Below, piece after piece: positions 35,036-44,283 of a stretch of 64,000 nt of DNA. The first letter of the stretch is position 1, and the number at the start of each line of letters is the position of its first letter. Source of the stretch: Aliarcobacter thereius LMG 24486 (GTDB lineage: Bacteria; Campylobacterota; Campylobacteria; Campylobacterales; Arcobacteraceae); NCBI RefSeq assembly GCF_004214815.1, contig NZ_CP035926.1, positions 1,116,001 to 1,180,000 of the forward strand. Reading direction: 5' to 3'. The notes beneath the pieces are model-generated. The model saw only the letters and a list, made by a program, of their open reading frames with translations. It was not told the DNA's origin and did no database searches. The translations under genes and the position numbers were made by a program.

Positions 35036-38000
35036 TTAGTTTTTCTTAAACTCTTCATAAGAAATCTCCCCAAAGAAATTTATTTTTACTAGTTTTACAA
35101 TAGTAGTTTCATTTATTGTAACCTTTTTTGTAGAAATTTTTTCTTCTTTTCCTTTTTTATTAACTTTTGTTACAGACTTTAAATTTATAAATTCTAAAAC
35201 TACTGTATGATTTGTTGCAGTAACATCTCCACCACCATTAAAAACAAAATACTCTTTTGTACGATTTTTTAAATCACTTACCTCTAAAATATCATTTTTT
35301 GAAATAGTAATTTTATCTTCAAAGTTTTTTATAAGTGATACTTTTTTTTCATTTATTTTTGGCAATATATTGCTTTTAATAGATGAAAAATAGTTTAGTC
35401 CAATTACTTGCCCTTTTTCTGTGTTGTATAAATCTACACTTAGAGTATTGTCATTTAGTTTTGCTACAAATGGAGTTTTACTCTCTTTTAAACTTTCATA
35501 AACTTCTTTATCAAGCCTTTGTACTCTATTATTTTGTTTTTTATCTGTTATTATTATACTATCAGCTTTTGTTACAGAGTTTGTTTTTAATTTTAGACTT
35601 CTTACTATTTGTTTTTTGGCATCTTTTGTTAAAAAATAACAAGGCGTTTCCATCTCTTTTAAAAGTTCTTTTTGATTTATTTTAAGAGTTTCTATTTTTT
35701 CTTTTATTGCTAAACTCTCTTGCATATCAATAGCTTTTTTATCTCTCGGAAGCTTATTTTCCTCTTGTTTTATCTCATCTTTTATTACATTTATTCTAGC
35801 TCTTGTTTCCAATAATCTTTTTTCATAATCTTCTAAAGCTTTTTTTATATTATTTTGTTTTGGAAATTCTAGTCTATTTTTTATAGTTTCAAATATTTTT
35901 TTTACTTCATCATCTTTTAAATCTTTTCCAAAATTATTTAGTAATAAATTTTTATTTATATCTATTTTATCTATTTGAGCAAAGTTATTTAATTCTTCAT
36001 CCCAAATAAGTTTAATATTTCCATCTTTGAACCCTCTTATATTTTCTCTTTTTTTCATAAAAGGACAAATATATAATTCATTTTTTTCATATTTTTCAAC
36101 TTTATCTTTTACAAATTCAAATAAAGATTTACCATCTTTTGAAATAGGGAATCTTGTTTTTAATTTTTCTAAAATAGCTTTTGTTTTAAAATGATTCTCT
36201 TTTTGTTTGAAAAAATCATTTAAAGCTTTTTTTGAAGAGTTGTTTAAAAGTGATATTACAATAGCATCTATTGTATGATGATAGTTTGTTTGTCTATCTT
36301 TTTTACCATCTTCATTTGTAGGCTGTGCTTCGTGTATTCCCCAAAGTTTTTTTAGTTCACTTATTGCTTTTCCTGTAACTCTTATTACTTTATCATTTGA
36401 TTCACCCTTTCCATGTTCATTTTGTTTTGGAAATAAATAGTGTTCAAGATAATTTGCAACAATTTTAGTAGCACTTCTAGTATCATTTAAAAATCTATCT
36501 TCTAATTTTTCATCATTATAAATTTTTTCAATATTCGATTCATCAATCAACCAATTTTTTTTGTCTTTGCTTATTATGTATTCATTTACACGACCTTGAA
36601 AATTTTCCCACTCTCCAATAGATTTTAAGAATAAAACTGGATTTTGATTTGATTTGTTTTGATTAAATTTTTTTAGAACTAAAATCTTATTTTTATAGCT
36701 ATCTATCCAAATTTTACTTCTTGGAATAAAATGCTCTATTTCTGTAATATTTTCATCCAAGGCATCTTCTAAAGTTAAATTTTCTCCACTATAAAGACAT
36801 CTTGATTTTTGTTCTTTTAAAAGTCTTGCTCTTAAAATATTTTTTGAACTAATCTCTTTATTCATACTTTCAAGTAATTTTTCTGCTTCTTTTTTATCTT
36901 TATTGCTCTGTTCTTGTGATTTTTTAATTTTTTCTTCATCTTTTTTTGAGTTTAACTCTCTTGCTGTTTCAATAACAATCTTATCTATTTTTCCATATCT
37001 TTTTATTAATTCATTTATTAATCTTCTTAAAATAGATATTACTCTTTTTACATTAGGACTAACAAGTGGTTGATAAAATAGCTCTTGAGGATTAAAATTT
37101 GGAATTTTATTTTTGAGAAATTTAATATCTTCATTATTTGGATTTAATGGTGGAAGATAATCATAAGCTTTAATATTTGTATATTTTTTAAAATATCCAA
37201 GTTCTGTGAGACTATCTTGATAGCTAATACCTTTTATCATCTTTTCTAAAATTTCATTTATAAACTTTAATGAAAAAGAGATATAAGAACTAGAATTCTT
37301 GTTTATGTTTGCAATTTTTTCTATTTGTTCATTTGTTAATATTTTTTCTTTATCTATTTTTATAATCTCTGTTATAATTTGTTCTTTACTTACATAGTAG
37401 TGTAAAACTTCAAGTAATTTTGAATAAAAATCTTCATTTTTTACAATCATTTCATAGCTAATTATTTCTAAAATAGCTTTATATGTTGTTATATCCTGAA
37501 CTGTATCATCTTGTTTATCTGAAGTTTTTATCTCTAAATCTTTAAGTCCTGCATTTTTAAATATATTTTTTGTAGTAATTTTTTGAACATTTGGAGTTTC
37601 TAGCCAAAATTTTATAGTAGTTTCAATATCTTCTTTTAAAAGAGAAACAAATTCACCTGTTTCTTTATTTATTATCAAATTTCCTAAAATAGAGTTTTCG
37701 ATTCTTTGTCTTAAAATAAATTCAATAGCTTTTATATGTGCATTTACAACTCTTTTTTGTTTATTCTCGTGATATAAATTATAAAAACTACAATAACCAA
37801 CCATATCCTCAACACTTTTTAAATCTCTTTGCTCAAATACTCCTAAAGAATTTTCATTTACACCATTTAGAAGCTTATCTTTAAACTTTTCAAAAGTTTC
37901 TAAATCTTTAAATAACTCTTTGTTGTTTTTTTGACTATCACAAAGTTTTTCTAACTCTTCTTGCCAAAGTTTTCTATCTAATGAGTTATTGTAATTGTCT

Positions 38001-38584
38001 TTTTTATTTCTTATAGCAACATTTATAAAACCATCTTTTTCTAAATTCTCTTTTTTTGCTGTTAAAACTTTTGATGGTAAAACAAAGTTACTATTTTTAT
38101 AAATATTTTTATTGTTTTGTATTGCACTATTTATCTTTTCGCTCTCTTTTGCTTCTTTATCATCATCTTGTGTAGCAAAAAGATTTGTGTATCCTCTTCT
38201 TGAAACTATTGTATAAAGAGAAAAAGTAAATTCTTCTTTTGTTAATTTTTTACCTTTTACGGCTTCTTCTCTTATAGTATATGGTTCTTTACAAAGTTTA
38301 GTAAGATTATTAAAATACTCTATAGGATTCTTTATTATTTCTTTTGTAGCTAAATTAAAACTTACTAACAGCTTTCTAGTGTTCTCTTTTCTTCTACTCG
38401 TTCTTTCGTTTCTTCTTCTACCACTTCTAAAATTTCTTCTATCTTCAGCATTCATATACTCACTAAAAATTATACTATTTGAAGATAGTTCATTAAAAAT
38501 TACAATTCCATCCTTTTCTTCTATTTCGTTTAATGCAAAACCTATGCTATTTGTTCCTAAATCCAAACCTAAAACTTTTTCCAT
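35036..38584 (-). CDS. cas9: Cas9 nuclease, type II-C
   Basis: The 1182-residue protein has RuvC-I GLDLGTNSIGFALNE with Asp8, an arginine-rich bridge helix (RNFRSGRRRNERTSRRKEN, residues about 50-70), RuvC-II KIVIETAREL near 533, an HNH core ITEIEHFIPRSK with the catalytic histidine near 618, and RuvC-III HHTIDAIVISLLN near 773. All catalytic residues appear intact. Length and absence of csn2 or cas4 place it in II-C, close to Campylobacter-type Cas9. It is the first gene of the locus; AAGGAAC precedes the ATG. The PAM-interacting C-terminal domain (about 950-1182) has no motif I can interpret. Confidence 0.97.
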   Translation of the reverse strand: MEKVLGLDLGTNSIGFALNEIEEKDGIVIFNELSSNSIIFSEYMNAEDRRNFRSGRRRNERTSRRKENTRKLLVSFNLATKEIIKNPIEYFNNLTKLCKEPYTIREEAVKGKKLTKEEFTFSLYTIVSRRGYTNLFATQDDDKEAKESEKINSAIQNNKNIYKNSNFVLPSKVLTAKKENLEKDGFINVAIRNKKDNYNNSLDRKLWQEELEKLCDSQKNNKELFKDLETFEKFKDKLLNGVNENSLGVFEQRDLKSVEDMVGYCSFYNLYHENKQKRVVNAHIKAIEFILRQRIENSILGNLIINKETGEFVSLLKEDIETTIKFWLETPNVQKITTKNIFKNAGLKDLEIKTSDKQDDTVQDITTYKAILEIISYEMIVKNEDFYSKLLEVLHYYVSKEQIITEIIKIDKEKILTNEQIEKIANINKNSSSYISFSLKFINEILEKMIKGISYQDSLTELGYFKKYTNIKAYDYLPPLNPNNEDIKFLKNKIPNFNPQELFYQPLVSPNVKRVISILRRLINELIKRYGKIDKIVIETARELNSKKDEEKIKKSQEQSNKDKKEAEKLLESMNKEISSKNILRARLLKEQKSRCLYSGENLTLEDALDENITEIEHFIPRSKIWIDSYKNKILVLKKFNQNKSNQNPVLFLKSIGEWENFQGRVNEYIISKDKKNWLIDESNIEKIYNDEKLEDRFLNDTRSATKIVANYLEHYLFPKQNEHGKGESNDKVIRVTGKAISELKKLWGIHEAQPTNEDGKKDRQTNYHHTIDAIVISLLNNSSKKALNDFFKQKENHFKTKAILEKLKTRFPISKDGKSLFEFVKDKVEKYEKNELYICPFMKKRENIRGFKDGNIKLIWDEELNNFAQIDKIDINKNLLLNNFGKDLKDDEVKKIFETIKNRLEFPKQNNIKKALEDYEKRLLETRARINVIKDEIKQEENKLPRDKKAIDMQESLAIKEKIETLKINQKELLKEMETPCYFLTKDAKKQIVRSLKLKTNSVTKADSIIITDKKQNNRVQRLDKEVYESLKESKTPFVAKLNDNTLSVDLYNTEKGQVIGLNYFSSIKSNILPKINEKKVSLIKNFEDKITISKNDILEVSDLKNRTKEYFVFNGGGDVTATNHTVVLEFINLKSVTKVNKKGKEEKISTKKVTINETTIVKLVKINFFGEISYEEFKKN

Positions 38585-38732
38585 GTTCCTTGCCTTTGTA
38601 AAATTTTAAATATCTTTAAGTTTACAATATTAAAACTTATTTGTAATTTTAATCCTAAATAAATCTCAAACTAACTATTAAGCCCTTTTTTTGTATAATA
38701 ACCCTTATTTTAAATAAGATTTGGAGAACAAT

Positions 38733-39203
38733 ATGAGAATAATAGAGGGAGCTTTAAGGCTAAGAGGAAACGAAAAAGTAGCAATAATAAATGGAAGATT
38801 TAACCATATAATAACTGATAGATTAGTAGAAGGTGCAAAAGATGCCTTTGTAAGACACGGTGGTATTGCTTCAAATTTAGATTTAATCTTAGTTCCAGGA
38901 GCATTTGAGATTCCTTTTGCTCTTGAAAAAGCACTTGCAAGTGGAAAATACGATGCTATTTGTTGTGTTGGTGCAGTTATAAGAGGTGCGACACCTCATT
39001 TTGATTATATTAGTGCAGAAGCTACAAAAGGTATTGCAACAGTTGCTTTAAAATATGGAAAACCTGTTTCAAATGGTGTTTTAACAACAGATACAATAGA
39101 ACAAGCAATAGAAAGAGCTGGTTCAAAAGTTGGAAACAAAGGTGCTGAAGCAATGGTTACAATCATTGAAATGCTAGATTTATATAGCGAAATGGAAAAA
39201 TAA
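38733..39203 (+). CDS. ribH: RibH, lumazine synthase
   Basis: I use the ATG at 38733; an in-frame TTG at 38721 is part of the TTGGAGAAC ribosome-binding site. The protein starts [18 protein letters not shown] and has [31 protein letters not shown] and [17 protein letters not shown], the standard lumazine synthase blocks. It makes 6,7-dimethyl-8-ribityllumazine in riboflavin synthesis. A TATAAT -10 box lies at about 38694-38700. It starts an operon with nusB and pyrF. Confidence 0.95.
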   Translation: MRIIEGALRLRGNEKVAIINGRFNHIITDRLVEGAKDAFVRHGGIASNLDLILVPGAFEIPFALEKALASGKYDAICCVGAVIRGATPHFDYISAEATKGIATVALKYGKPVSNGVLTTDTIEQAIERAGSKVGNKGAEAMVTIIEMLDLYSEMEK

Positions 39204-39204
39204 T

Positions 39205-39600
39205 TTGGCAACAAGAACACAAGCAAGAGAGTCAGTAATTGGTCTTCTATATGCATATGATTTAGGTAATGAAGAGATTGTAAAATTTGTTGATGATATT
39301 TTAGAAGAAAAAAAGATTAGAAATAAACAAAAAGAGTTTGCATTAAACCTTTTTAATGGAACTATAAGAAATATAGCTACAATTGATGAAGAGATTATAA
39401 AATATCTTACTCAAGGTACTTTGGAAGATGTAGGAAGTGTTGAAAAATCTATTTTAAGACTTGCTATTAATGAAATTTTATTTGAGAATCTATCAAAAGC
39501 AATTGTTATAAATGAAGCAATAGAACTTGCAAAGAAACTTGCAAGTGATGGTGCACCAAAGTTTATAAATGCGATTTTAGACCAAATAAAAAAGAGTTAA
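39205..39600 (+). CDS. nusB: NusB transcription antitermination factor
   Basis: A TTG start directly after the ribH stop gives a 131-residue protein, MATRTQARESVIGLLYAYDLG, with EKSILRLAINEILFE and INEAIELAKKLASDGAPKFINA, the NusB RNA-binding fold. NusB with NusE binds boxA RNA to promote rRNA antitermination. ribH-nusB is a common gene pair in Campylobacterota. The stop is 1 bp before pyrF. Confidence 0.95.
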   Translation: MATRTQARESVIGLLYAYDLGNEEIVKFVDDILEEKKIRNKQKEFALNLFNGTIRNIATIDEEIIKYLTQGTLEDVGSVEKSILRLAINEILFENLSKAIVINEAIELAKKLASDGAPKFINAILDQIKKS

Positions 39601-39601
39601 G

Positions 39602-40300
39602 ATGAGTAATAATATGAAACTTTGTGTATCTTTGGATTTAGAAAGTTCTAGTGAAAATCTAGCTTTAGTTGAAAAAATAAAAGATTTTGATGTATGGATT
39701 AAAGTTGGTTTTAGAACTTATTTAAGAGATGGTAAAAAGTTTTTAGAAGATATAAAAGCAATAAATCCAAACTTTAAAATTTTTCTTGATTTAAAATTAT
39801 ATGATATTCCAAATACAATGGCAGATGCTGCAGAAGACATTTCTAAATTTGGTTTAGTTGATATGTTTAATGTTCATGCAAGTGCTGGTTTTGAAGCTAT
39901 GCAAACAGTTATGAATAGAATCAAAGATATCCCAAATAGACCTTTAGTTTTAGCAGTTACTGCTCTTACTTCATTCGATAATGAAAGTTTTAAAAAAATC
40001 TATGGAGAAAATATTGATTTAAAAGCAAGAGAGTTTGCTAAAACAACTTTTGAGGCTGGTCTTGATGGTGTTGTTTGCTCTGCTTTTGAAAGTTTAGACA
40101 TTAAAAACAATACTTCAAAAGAGTTTATAACTCTTTGTCCAGGTATTCGTCCTTTTGGAGAAGATAGTGGCGATCAAAAAAGAGTTGCTGATATAAATTT
40201 TTCAAAAGAAAACTTGGTTGATTTTATTGTTGTAGGAAGACCTATTTATAAAAATGATTTTCCTCAAAATATTGTTAAGAAAATTATAGATAATTTATAG
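39602..40300 (+). CDS. pyrF: PyrF, orotidine-5'-phosphate decarboxylase
   Basis: The 232-residue TIM-barrel protein has LCVSLDLESS, FKIFLDLKLYDIPNTMADA (catalytic DxKxxD-type block) and ITLCPGIRPFGEDSGDQKR, which define OMP decarboxylase. It forms UMP in pyrimidine synthesis. It is last in the ribH-nusB-pyrF operon and is followed by a strong hairpin terminator at 40331. Confidence 0.95.
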   Translation: MSNNMKLCVSLDLESSSENLALVEKIKDFDVWIKVGFRTYLRDGKKFLEDIKAINPNFKIFLDLKLYDIPNTMADAAEDISKFGLVDMFNVHASAGFEAMQTVMNRIKDIPNRPLVLAVTALTSFDNESFKKIYGENIDLKAREFAKTTFEAGLDGVVCSAFESLDIKNNTSKEFITLCPGIRPFGEDSGDQKRVADINFSKENLVDFIVVGRPIYKNDFPQNIVKKIIDNL

Positions 40301-40330
40301 AATTTTAAATATAAATGCTTAACTCAAGGC

Positions 40331-40360
40331 TTTCTTAAGCCTTATTTAAGGCTTAAGAAA
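40331..40360 (+). terminator. 14-bp hairpin after pyrF
   Basis: TTTCTTAAGCCTTA-TT-TAAGGCTTAAGAAA is a perfect 14-bp inverted repeat 30 bp past the pyrF stop codon. It most likely ends the ribH-nusB-pyrF transcript before the tRNA genes. Confidence 0.7.
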
Positions 40361-40405
40361 CTATAATTTCCGTCCAATTTAACTGGTAACTAACTAATTG
40401 TAAAC

Positions 40406-40495
40406 GGACAGTTGGGTGAGTGGCTGAAACCACCTCCCTGCTAAGGAGACGTACTGGCAACGGTACCGAGGGTTCAAATCCCTCACTGTCCGCCA
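40406..40495 (+). tRNA. tRNA-Ser (anticodon GCU)
   Basis: The 90-nt sequence begins GGACAGTTGGGTGAGTGG and ends GTCCGCCA, with acceptor stem GGACAGT/ACTGTCC, anticodon loop CTGCTAA, the long variable arm typical of tRNA-Ser (ACGTACTGGCAACGGTACC) and GGTTCAAATCC T-arm. The CCA is encoded. Confidence 0.95.
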
Positions 40496-40500
40496 CTTGT

Positions 40501-40577
40501 GGGTCGTTAGCTCAGCTGGTTAGAGCACTCGGCTCATAACCGAGTGGTCGAAGGTTCGAGTCCTTCACGACCCACCA
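40501..40577 (+). tRNA. tRNA with CAU anticodon (Met, or Ile2)
   Basis: The 77-nt sequence has acceptor stem GGGTCGT/ACGACCC, D-arm AGCTCAGCTGGTTAGAGC, anticodon loop CTCATAA and T-arm GGTTCGAGTCC, ending in encoded CCA. CAU can mean elongator Met or lysidine-modified Ile2; the sequence alone does not settle it. An integrated replicon begins right after it, which makes this tRNA a candidate attachment site, although I found no second copy of its 3' end in the window. Confidence 0.93.
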
Positions 40578-40769
40578 CGATTTTATCGAGCTTCTTGCTT
40601 GATTTAAGCTTTCATTTTTTTATATCTTTATACCCCATTTCTACCCATATAATATTTTATGTTTACAATATATTTATTAGCTCTTCTGTATTTCTTTATT
40701 TTACATAATAGTATTTACTTATTTAGCAGGGTAAAAAGTGCCATTTTATGGTGGCTACAGAGTTCTATC

Positions 40770-40860
40770 TGCAACTTTTTTATAAGATAATGCAACTTTT
40801 TTATAAGCTTTTTTACTCCAAATGCAACTTTTTTATAAGATAATGCAACTTTTTTATAAG
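40770..40860 (+). repeat. Four iterons, candidate replication origin
   Basis: Four exact copies of TGCAACTTTTTTATAAG lie at 40770-40786, 40791-40807, 40823-40839 and 40844-40860, with steps of 21, 32 and 21 bp, close to two and three helical turns. The last copy touches the stop codon of the Rep_3-type gene. Iterons like these are bound by plasmid initiators and form the origin. The 190 bp between the tRNA and the first iteron hold no gene. Confidence 0.85.
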
Positions 40861-41847
40861 CTAAATTGAGTCAAATATTTTCTTATCTAGCTCTTTGTTT
40901 ATCTCTTGTAGATCACTATCAAAATTTAAAGTGCCTTGTAGATATTTTTGATAAAGCTTTTGTTCATATTTCAAACGATCTTTTATATTTTTAGTTCTAG
41001 TAAGGATTCTTTTTATTTGCACTTGAGCTATTTGTCTATGCTTAGTAGAACTTTGAAGATTTTTTTTCTTTAAATCTGTAAAATCTTTTTTTATTCTCTC
41101 GCTATTTTTAGTTATAGTGATTACTAAGCTTTTAACAGCTCTATTTACTTTAATCTCTTCATATTCAAAGTAGATATCAGATTTTTCTTTTAATTCGTTT
41201 TTAGCCACTTCTAAAACTTTCTCTTTAAAACGATTATAAATTTTATAACTTTTTTGTATCTCAAATTTTTTCTTCTTGTAGTTATAAACACTTGTAAACT
41301 TTTCTAATAACTCATCTAAATTTATTTCAATAATCCTAAATTTTGAGTTTTTATAAGTATCGTAAAGACTAATATTGTACTCTATCCACTCATAAAATTT
41401 AAGCGTATAAACACTCTCAAATTTGTTATATTGCTCTAGCTTGAGCTTTGTAAAATTGTTTTTAAGTTGTAAATAGTGTGGCTTTAAAGAGCTATGAAAA
41501 CTAAACTCTAAAATATCATTTGCTTTATCAAGTCTAAAATGACTTAAAAAAGTGGTGTACTCTTCTACTTTTTCACTATTTTCTAAGCAAATTATTGTTG
41601 TAAGAAGTTGTTTTAAACTCTCACTTAACCATTTTAAATTAGTTCTCTCAATTTCTAAAAAGTTTAGAAGAGTTGGAACTCTTATACTATAAGTAAAAAA
41701 GTCATCATCATAAACATTTATAAGACTACTTAAAAATGCTAAAAATCTAGATTGAATTAAAGTAATATTATATTTACTATTTATTAGATTGTTTGATTTG
41801 TATATCAAATCTTTACTCTCTTTTTCGCTTATATACACTATTTCCAT
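40861..41847 (-). CDS. Rep_3-type plasmid replication initiator
   Basis: The 328-residue protein has the layout of Rep_3/RepB initiators: an N-terminal SNNLINSKYNITLIQSRFLAF block (shown in two parts: SNNLINSKYN, ITLIQSRFLAF), two winged-helix regions with FYEWIEYNISLY, and a basic C-terminus (KHRQIAQVQIKRILTR). Such proteins bind iterons and open the origin of low-copy plasmids. Iterons sit directly downstream. In a chromosomal setting beside tRNA genes this suggests an integrated plasmid or integrative element. All parts look intact. Confidence 0.82.
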   Translation of the reverse strand: MEIVYISEKESKDLIYKSNNLINSKYNITLIQSRFLAFLSSLINVYDDDFFTYSIRVPTLLNFLEIERTNLKWLSESLKQLLTTIICLENSEKVEEYTTFLSHFRLDKANDILEFSFHSSLKPHYLQLKNNFTKLKLEQYNKFESVYTLKFYEWIEYNISLYDTYKNSKFRIIEINLDELLEKFTSVYNYKKKKFEIQKSYKIYNRFKEKVLEVAKNELKEKSDIYFEYEEIKVNRAVKSLVITITKNSERIKKDFTDLKKKNLQSSTKHRQIAQVQIKRILTRTKNIKDRLKYEQKLYQKYLQGTLNFDSDLQEINKELDKKIFDSI

Positions 41848-41864
41848 TTTAAAATCTTATATCT

Positions 41865-42107
41865 CTACATAGTTTTTACTTCATTTGAAACTATAAAATC
41901 AGCAATAGAAGATTTTGGATACAAAATCCTTCTTTTACCTAGTATTAAATAAGAGGGTCCAAAGCCCTCCCTTCTCCACGCTTCTAACTGAGCTTTTGTA
42001 ATATTTAAATATTTTTCTAACTCTCTTGTATTTAACCAAGTTTTATTTTTTGTTTCAAGCTCGTCAAGCTCTTTTAAAATTTGTTGTTTTATCTCTTCAA
42101 TATTCAT
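41865..42107 (-). CDS. AlpA/excisionase-type helix-turn-helix protein
   Basis: An 80-residue protein with the winged-helix pattern NTRELEKYLNITKAQLEAWRRE and then GPSYLILGKRRILYPKSSI, typical of MerR-like HTH_17 excisionase or AlpA proteins. It lies 17 bp upstream of the rep gene on the same strand, so it may regulate replication or act as a recombination directionality factor for the recombinase at 53692. I cannot tell which. Confidence 0.75.
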   Translation of the reverse strand: MNIEEIKQQILKELDELETKNKTWLNTRELEKYLNITKAQLEAWRREGFGPSYLILGKRRILYPKSSIADFIVSNEVKTM

Positions 42108-42320
42108 TTTTATTTCTCCTTTTTTATTAATTTATGCAAGTAAATGTAAGTTTATGTAACATTTGATATACTAATCATTGATTATTTTGTTTTAACAATG
42201 TGATTTAAAAGAACAAATAGGTACATAACTTAGGCTAAAATGTCCTATTGATAAAATAATAGGCTATTATATCTTATTCTATGCTTAAAATGTCTTATTA
42301 AATATCGATAAAGGTTTTTA

Positions 42321-42734
42321 ATGGAAATTAATTATATTTTTGAAAAATTATTTAACTATTTTAATGTCTCAACCATAAGAGAATTAAGCGAAAAAATAAA
42401 TATAAGTGAATCAACAATTTCAAAATGGAAACAAAGAAATTCAATAAATGCAATAAAAAAGAAATGCCGTGAACTTGGTATTTATAATCAAATATTTGGA
42501 GATAGTTATATTTCTTTTTCTCAAAATGGAGCAAATTCAACTCAAATTAAAACTCAAAATAATCAAAAAGATGTATTTAATAGCAGTTCTATAAATAAAA
42601 ATATAAATATAAATATTGATGATGAGTTCTTACCTTTATTTCAAGCTTTATCAAGTGTAGCAATTGCATTAAATAAAAAAGAGCAGCTAAAAGAAAAACT
42701 TAAAGATTTAATATCAAAGTTACCTATTTTATGA
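42321..42734 (+). CDS. CI-like HTH repressor
   Basis: A 137-residue protein whose first 50 residues match the phage CI N-terminal HTH (FNVSTIRELSEKINISEST, ISKWKQRN). The middle contains SQNGANSTQIKTQNN, a motif shared with the next protein, and the C-terminus is a charged helix. It is divergent from the rep/AlpA genes with about 210 bp of AT-rich DNA between, so it is a likely regulator of the island. The 3' end overlaps the next start by 4 bp. Confidence 0.72.
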   Translation: MEINYIFEKLFNYFNVSTIRELSEKINISESTISKWKQRNSINAIKKKCRELGIYNQIFGDSYISFSQNGANSTQIKTQNNQKDVFNSSSINKNININIDDEFLPLFQALSSVAIALNKKEQLKEKLKDLISKLPIL

Positions 42735-43282
42735 GTAAAGAAAAATATACTCAAAATGGACCCAATTCAACTCAGATTAGAACTCAAAACAATAATTATT
42801 ACAGCTATAATACTTTTAATAAGCCTTTAAAAAACTTTAAAGAACAAATACCTGTAATAAAAATATATTTTATAAATAAAGAAAATTTAATAAATCATAC
42901 TGCCTTATTGATTTCATTTTTATTATTAATAGCTTATTTTTATACTTTTTTAGGATCTATACTAACTATTTTTATTACAATTATTTCATCTTTTATATAT
43001 TATCTTTTATATAAAAAAGCAAAAAATAATAATTCAGGATATTTAGAAATCAAAGATAAATCAATAATAGTTAATTTTGATAAAAAATGTGAAAATATTG
43101 AACTAAAATTTACAGAAATTAGATCTTTTTTACTAGAAAAAACTATGTATGGTTATCAATTTTTCATATATTTAGAAGATGCTATAAAACCTAAAACTCA
43201 ATTTAAAACTACTGATATTCATACTGCTTTAGCGATAGAAGAATTATTAAAGTATAAAATTATGGAAAGTATTGAAAAATAA
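42731..43282 (+). CDS. Membrane protein with NG-NSTQI motif
   Basis: A 183-residue protein with two transmembrane helices (about residues 55-75 and 78-95) followed by a cytoplasmic beta-rich domain resembling a small PH-like fold (YLEIKDKSIIVNF; EIRSFLLEKTMYGYQFFIYL). Residues 7-22 read TQNGPNSTQIRTQNNN, nearly the same as in the upstream repressor. Translation is coupled to that gene by an ATGA overlap. Family and function are unknown; the shared motif suggests the two proteins interact. Confidence 0.65.
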   Translation: MSKEKYTQNGPNSTQIRTQNNNYYSYNTFNKPLKNFKEQIPVIKIYFINKENLINHTALLISFLLLIAYFYTFLGSILTIFITIISSFIYYLLYKKAKNNNSGYLEIKDKSIIVNFDKKCENIELKFTEIRSFLLEKTMYGYQFFIYLEDAIKPKTQFKTTDIHTALAIEELLKYKIMESIEK

Positions 43283-43380
43283 TAAAAACTTAAATATTTT
43301 CTCTATTCAAACTATAAATAAGAGTATTTAAATTTTAATTTAGATATCATTTTAGGTACTATATAAGGGAAATGCATCAT

Positions 43381-43629
43381 ATGAAAAAAGAATTTACACA
43401 AAAAGTAGTATATATTTTAACTGAGTCATTTTTACCAGTTATATTTTGGTTTGGCTTATTTGGTATATTTATAATATCAATAGATGAGTCTACTATGAAT
43501 GGTATAAGAGATTTTCAAATTCCTAATTATATAGATACTTTATTAAAAAATAACATTCTAGAGTTTGTTGCTGTTATTTATATTTTGTATGTTGTAAAAG
43601 ACTTCAAAGACTCAAAAAATAACGTTTAA
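43381..43629 (+). CDS. Small membrane protein, 82 aa
   Basis: I take the ATG at 43381, which follows AAGGGAA by a proper distance; an ATG at 43372 is also in frame. Two hydrophobic segments (about 11-28 and 57-72) flank a short loop. It resembles small TM proteins of mobile elements, but I do not recognise it. It is on the same strand as the repressor pair, about 100 bp downstream. Confidence 0.5.
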   Translation: MKKEFTQKVVYILTESFLPVIFWFGLFGIFIISIDESTMNGIRDFQIPNYIDTLLKNNILEFVAVIYILYVVKDFKDSKNNV

Positions 43630-43920
43630 ATTTTATAATTTTAATGTAAAATATAAATAAAAAAGCTTCTGTAAGTTTTGTATTTTCATCACACAATTTT
43701 AATAAATCATTATTATCAAAGACATTTAGGTCATTTTTGAGTTCATTGAATTTATCAATAGTTCTATTTGCTAAATCATTTTTTAATTGTTTTAACTTTA
43801 AATGTAGAAAACTACACCTCAAAAAAGTACAAATATAAAATTTTGAACGGTCTAATTTTTTATGCTTGAAATAATTAAAATACCACTCAACTATTAATTT
43901 TTATGAGTTTATAATTTCAT
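43630..43920 (-). other. Stretch with a possible short degraded frame
   Basis: The minus strand is open from a TTG at 43822 down to 43604 (LKNDLANRTIDKFNELKNDL and DNNDLLKLCDENTKL are plausible helices), but there is no ribosome-binding site and its end overlaps the preceding gene. It may be a gene remnant. The rest is AT-rich with no clear signal. Confidence 0.25.
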
Positions 43921-44214
43921 TTAATTTATTCCAAACACTTTAAGCATTACATACTTTGAAACACTAAGAGATGAGAGTTTTGCTTTTTTTGTAATTTCAT
44001 CTTTTTGCTCTTTTGTAAGATATATTACAATTTGTTCTTGTTTTAGTTCATCTTTCTGTAGTTTTGGTCTACCTTTTGGGTTTAAAACTTTTTTAGTTTG
44101 ACCTCTACCAGAGTTTACAAATTCATCTAACTCATTTACACTATTTTGAGTATTTTTATCTTCTACAAAAGCGAAAGACTTTTTTTCATTTTTCTTAAAT
44201 ATTGATTCTTTCAT
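43921..44214 (-). CDS. Ribbon-helix-helix partner of ParA
   Basis: A 97-residue basic protein with a C-terminal ribbon-helix-helix pattern (QEQIVIYLTKEQKDEITKKA followed by KLSSLSVSKYVMLKV) and a flexible charged N-terminus (GRGQTKKVLNPKGRPKL). It lies 69 bp downstream of the ParA gene. This is the layout of type Ib plasmid partition systems where a small ParG-like protein takes the ParB role. The N-terminal arm could stimulate ParA ATPase. Confident on fold, less on role. Confidence 0.7.
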   Translation of the reverse strand: MKESIFKKNEKKSFAFVEDKNTQNSVNELDEFVNSGRGQTKKVLNPKGRPKLQKDELKQEQIVIYLTKEQKDEITKKAKLSSLSVSKYVMLKVFGIN

Positions 44215-44283
44215 TTTACAACCTTTATTCTATTTGTAATATACAATTATATTAATATTAATTTATTAGTAAATAAATACTAA

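Noticed and set aside
43604-43822. Minus-strand 72-codon gene
   Set aside because: TTG start without ribosome-binding site and overlap with the preceding gene; listed only as a possible remnant.
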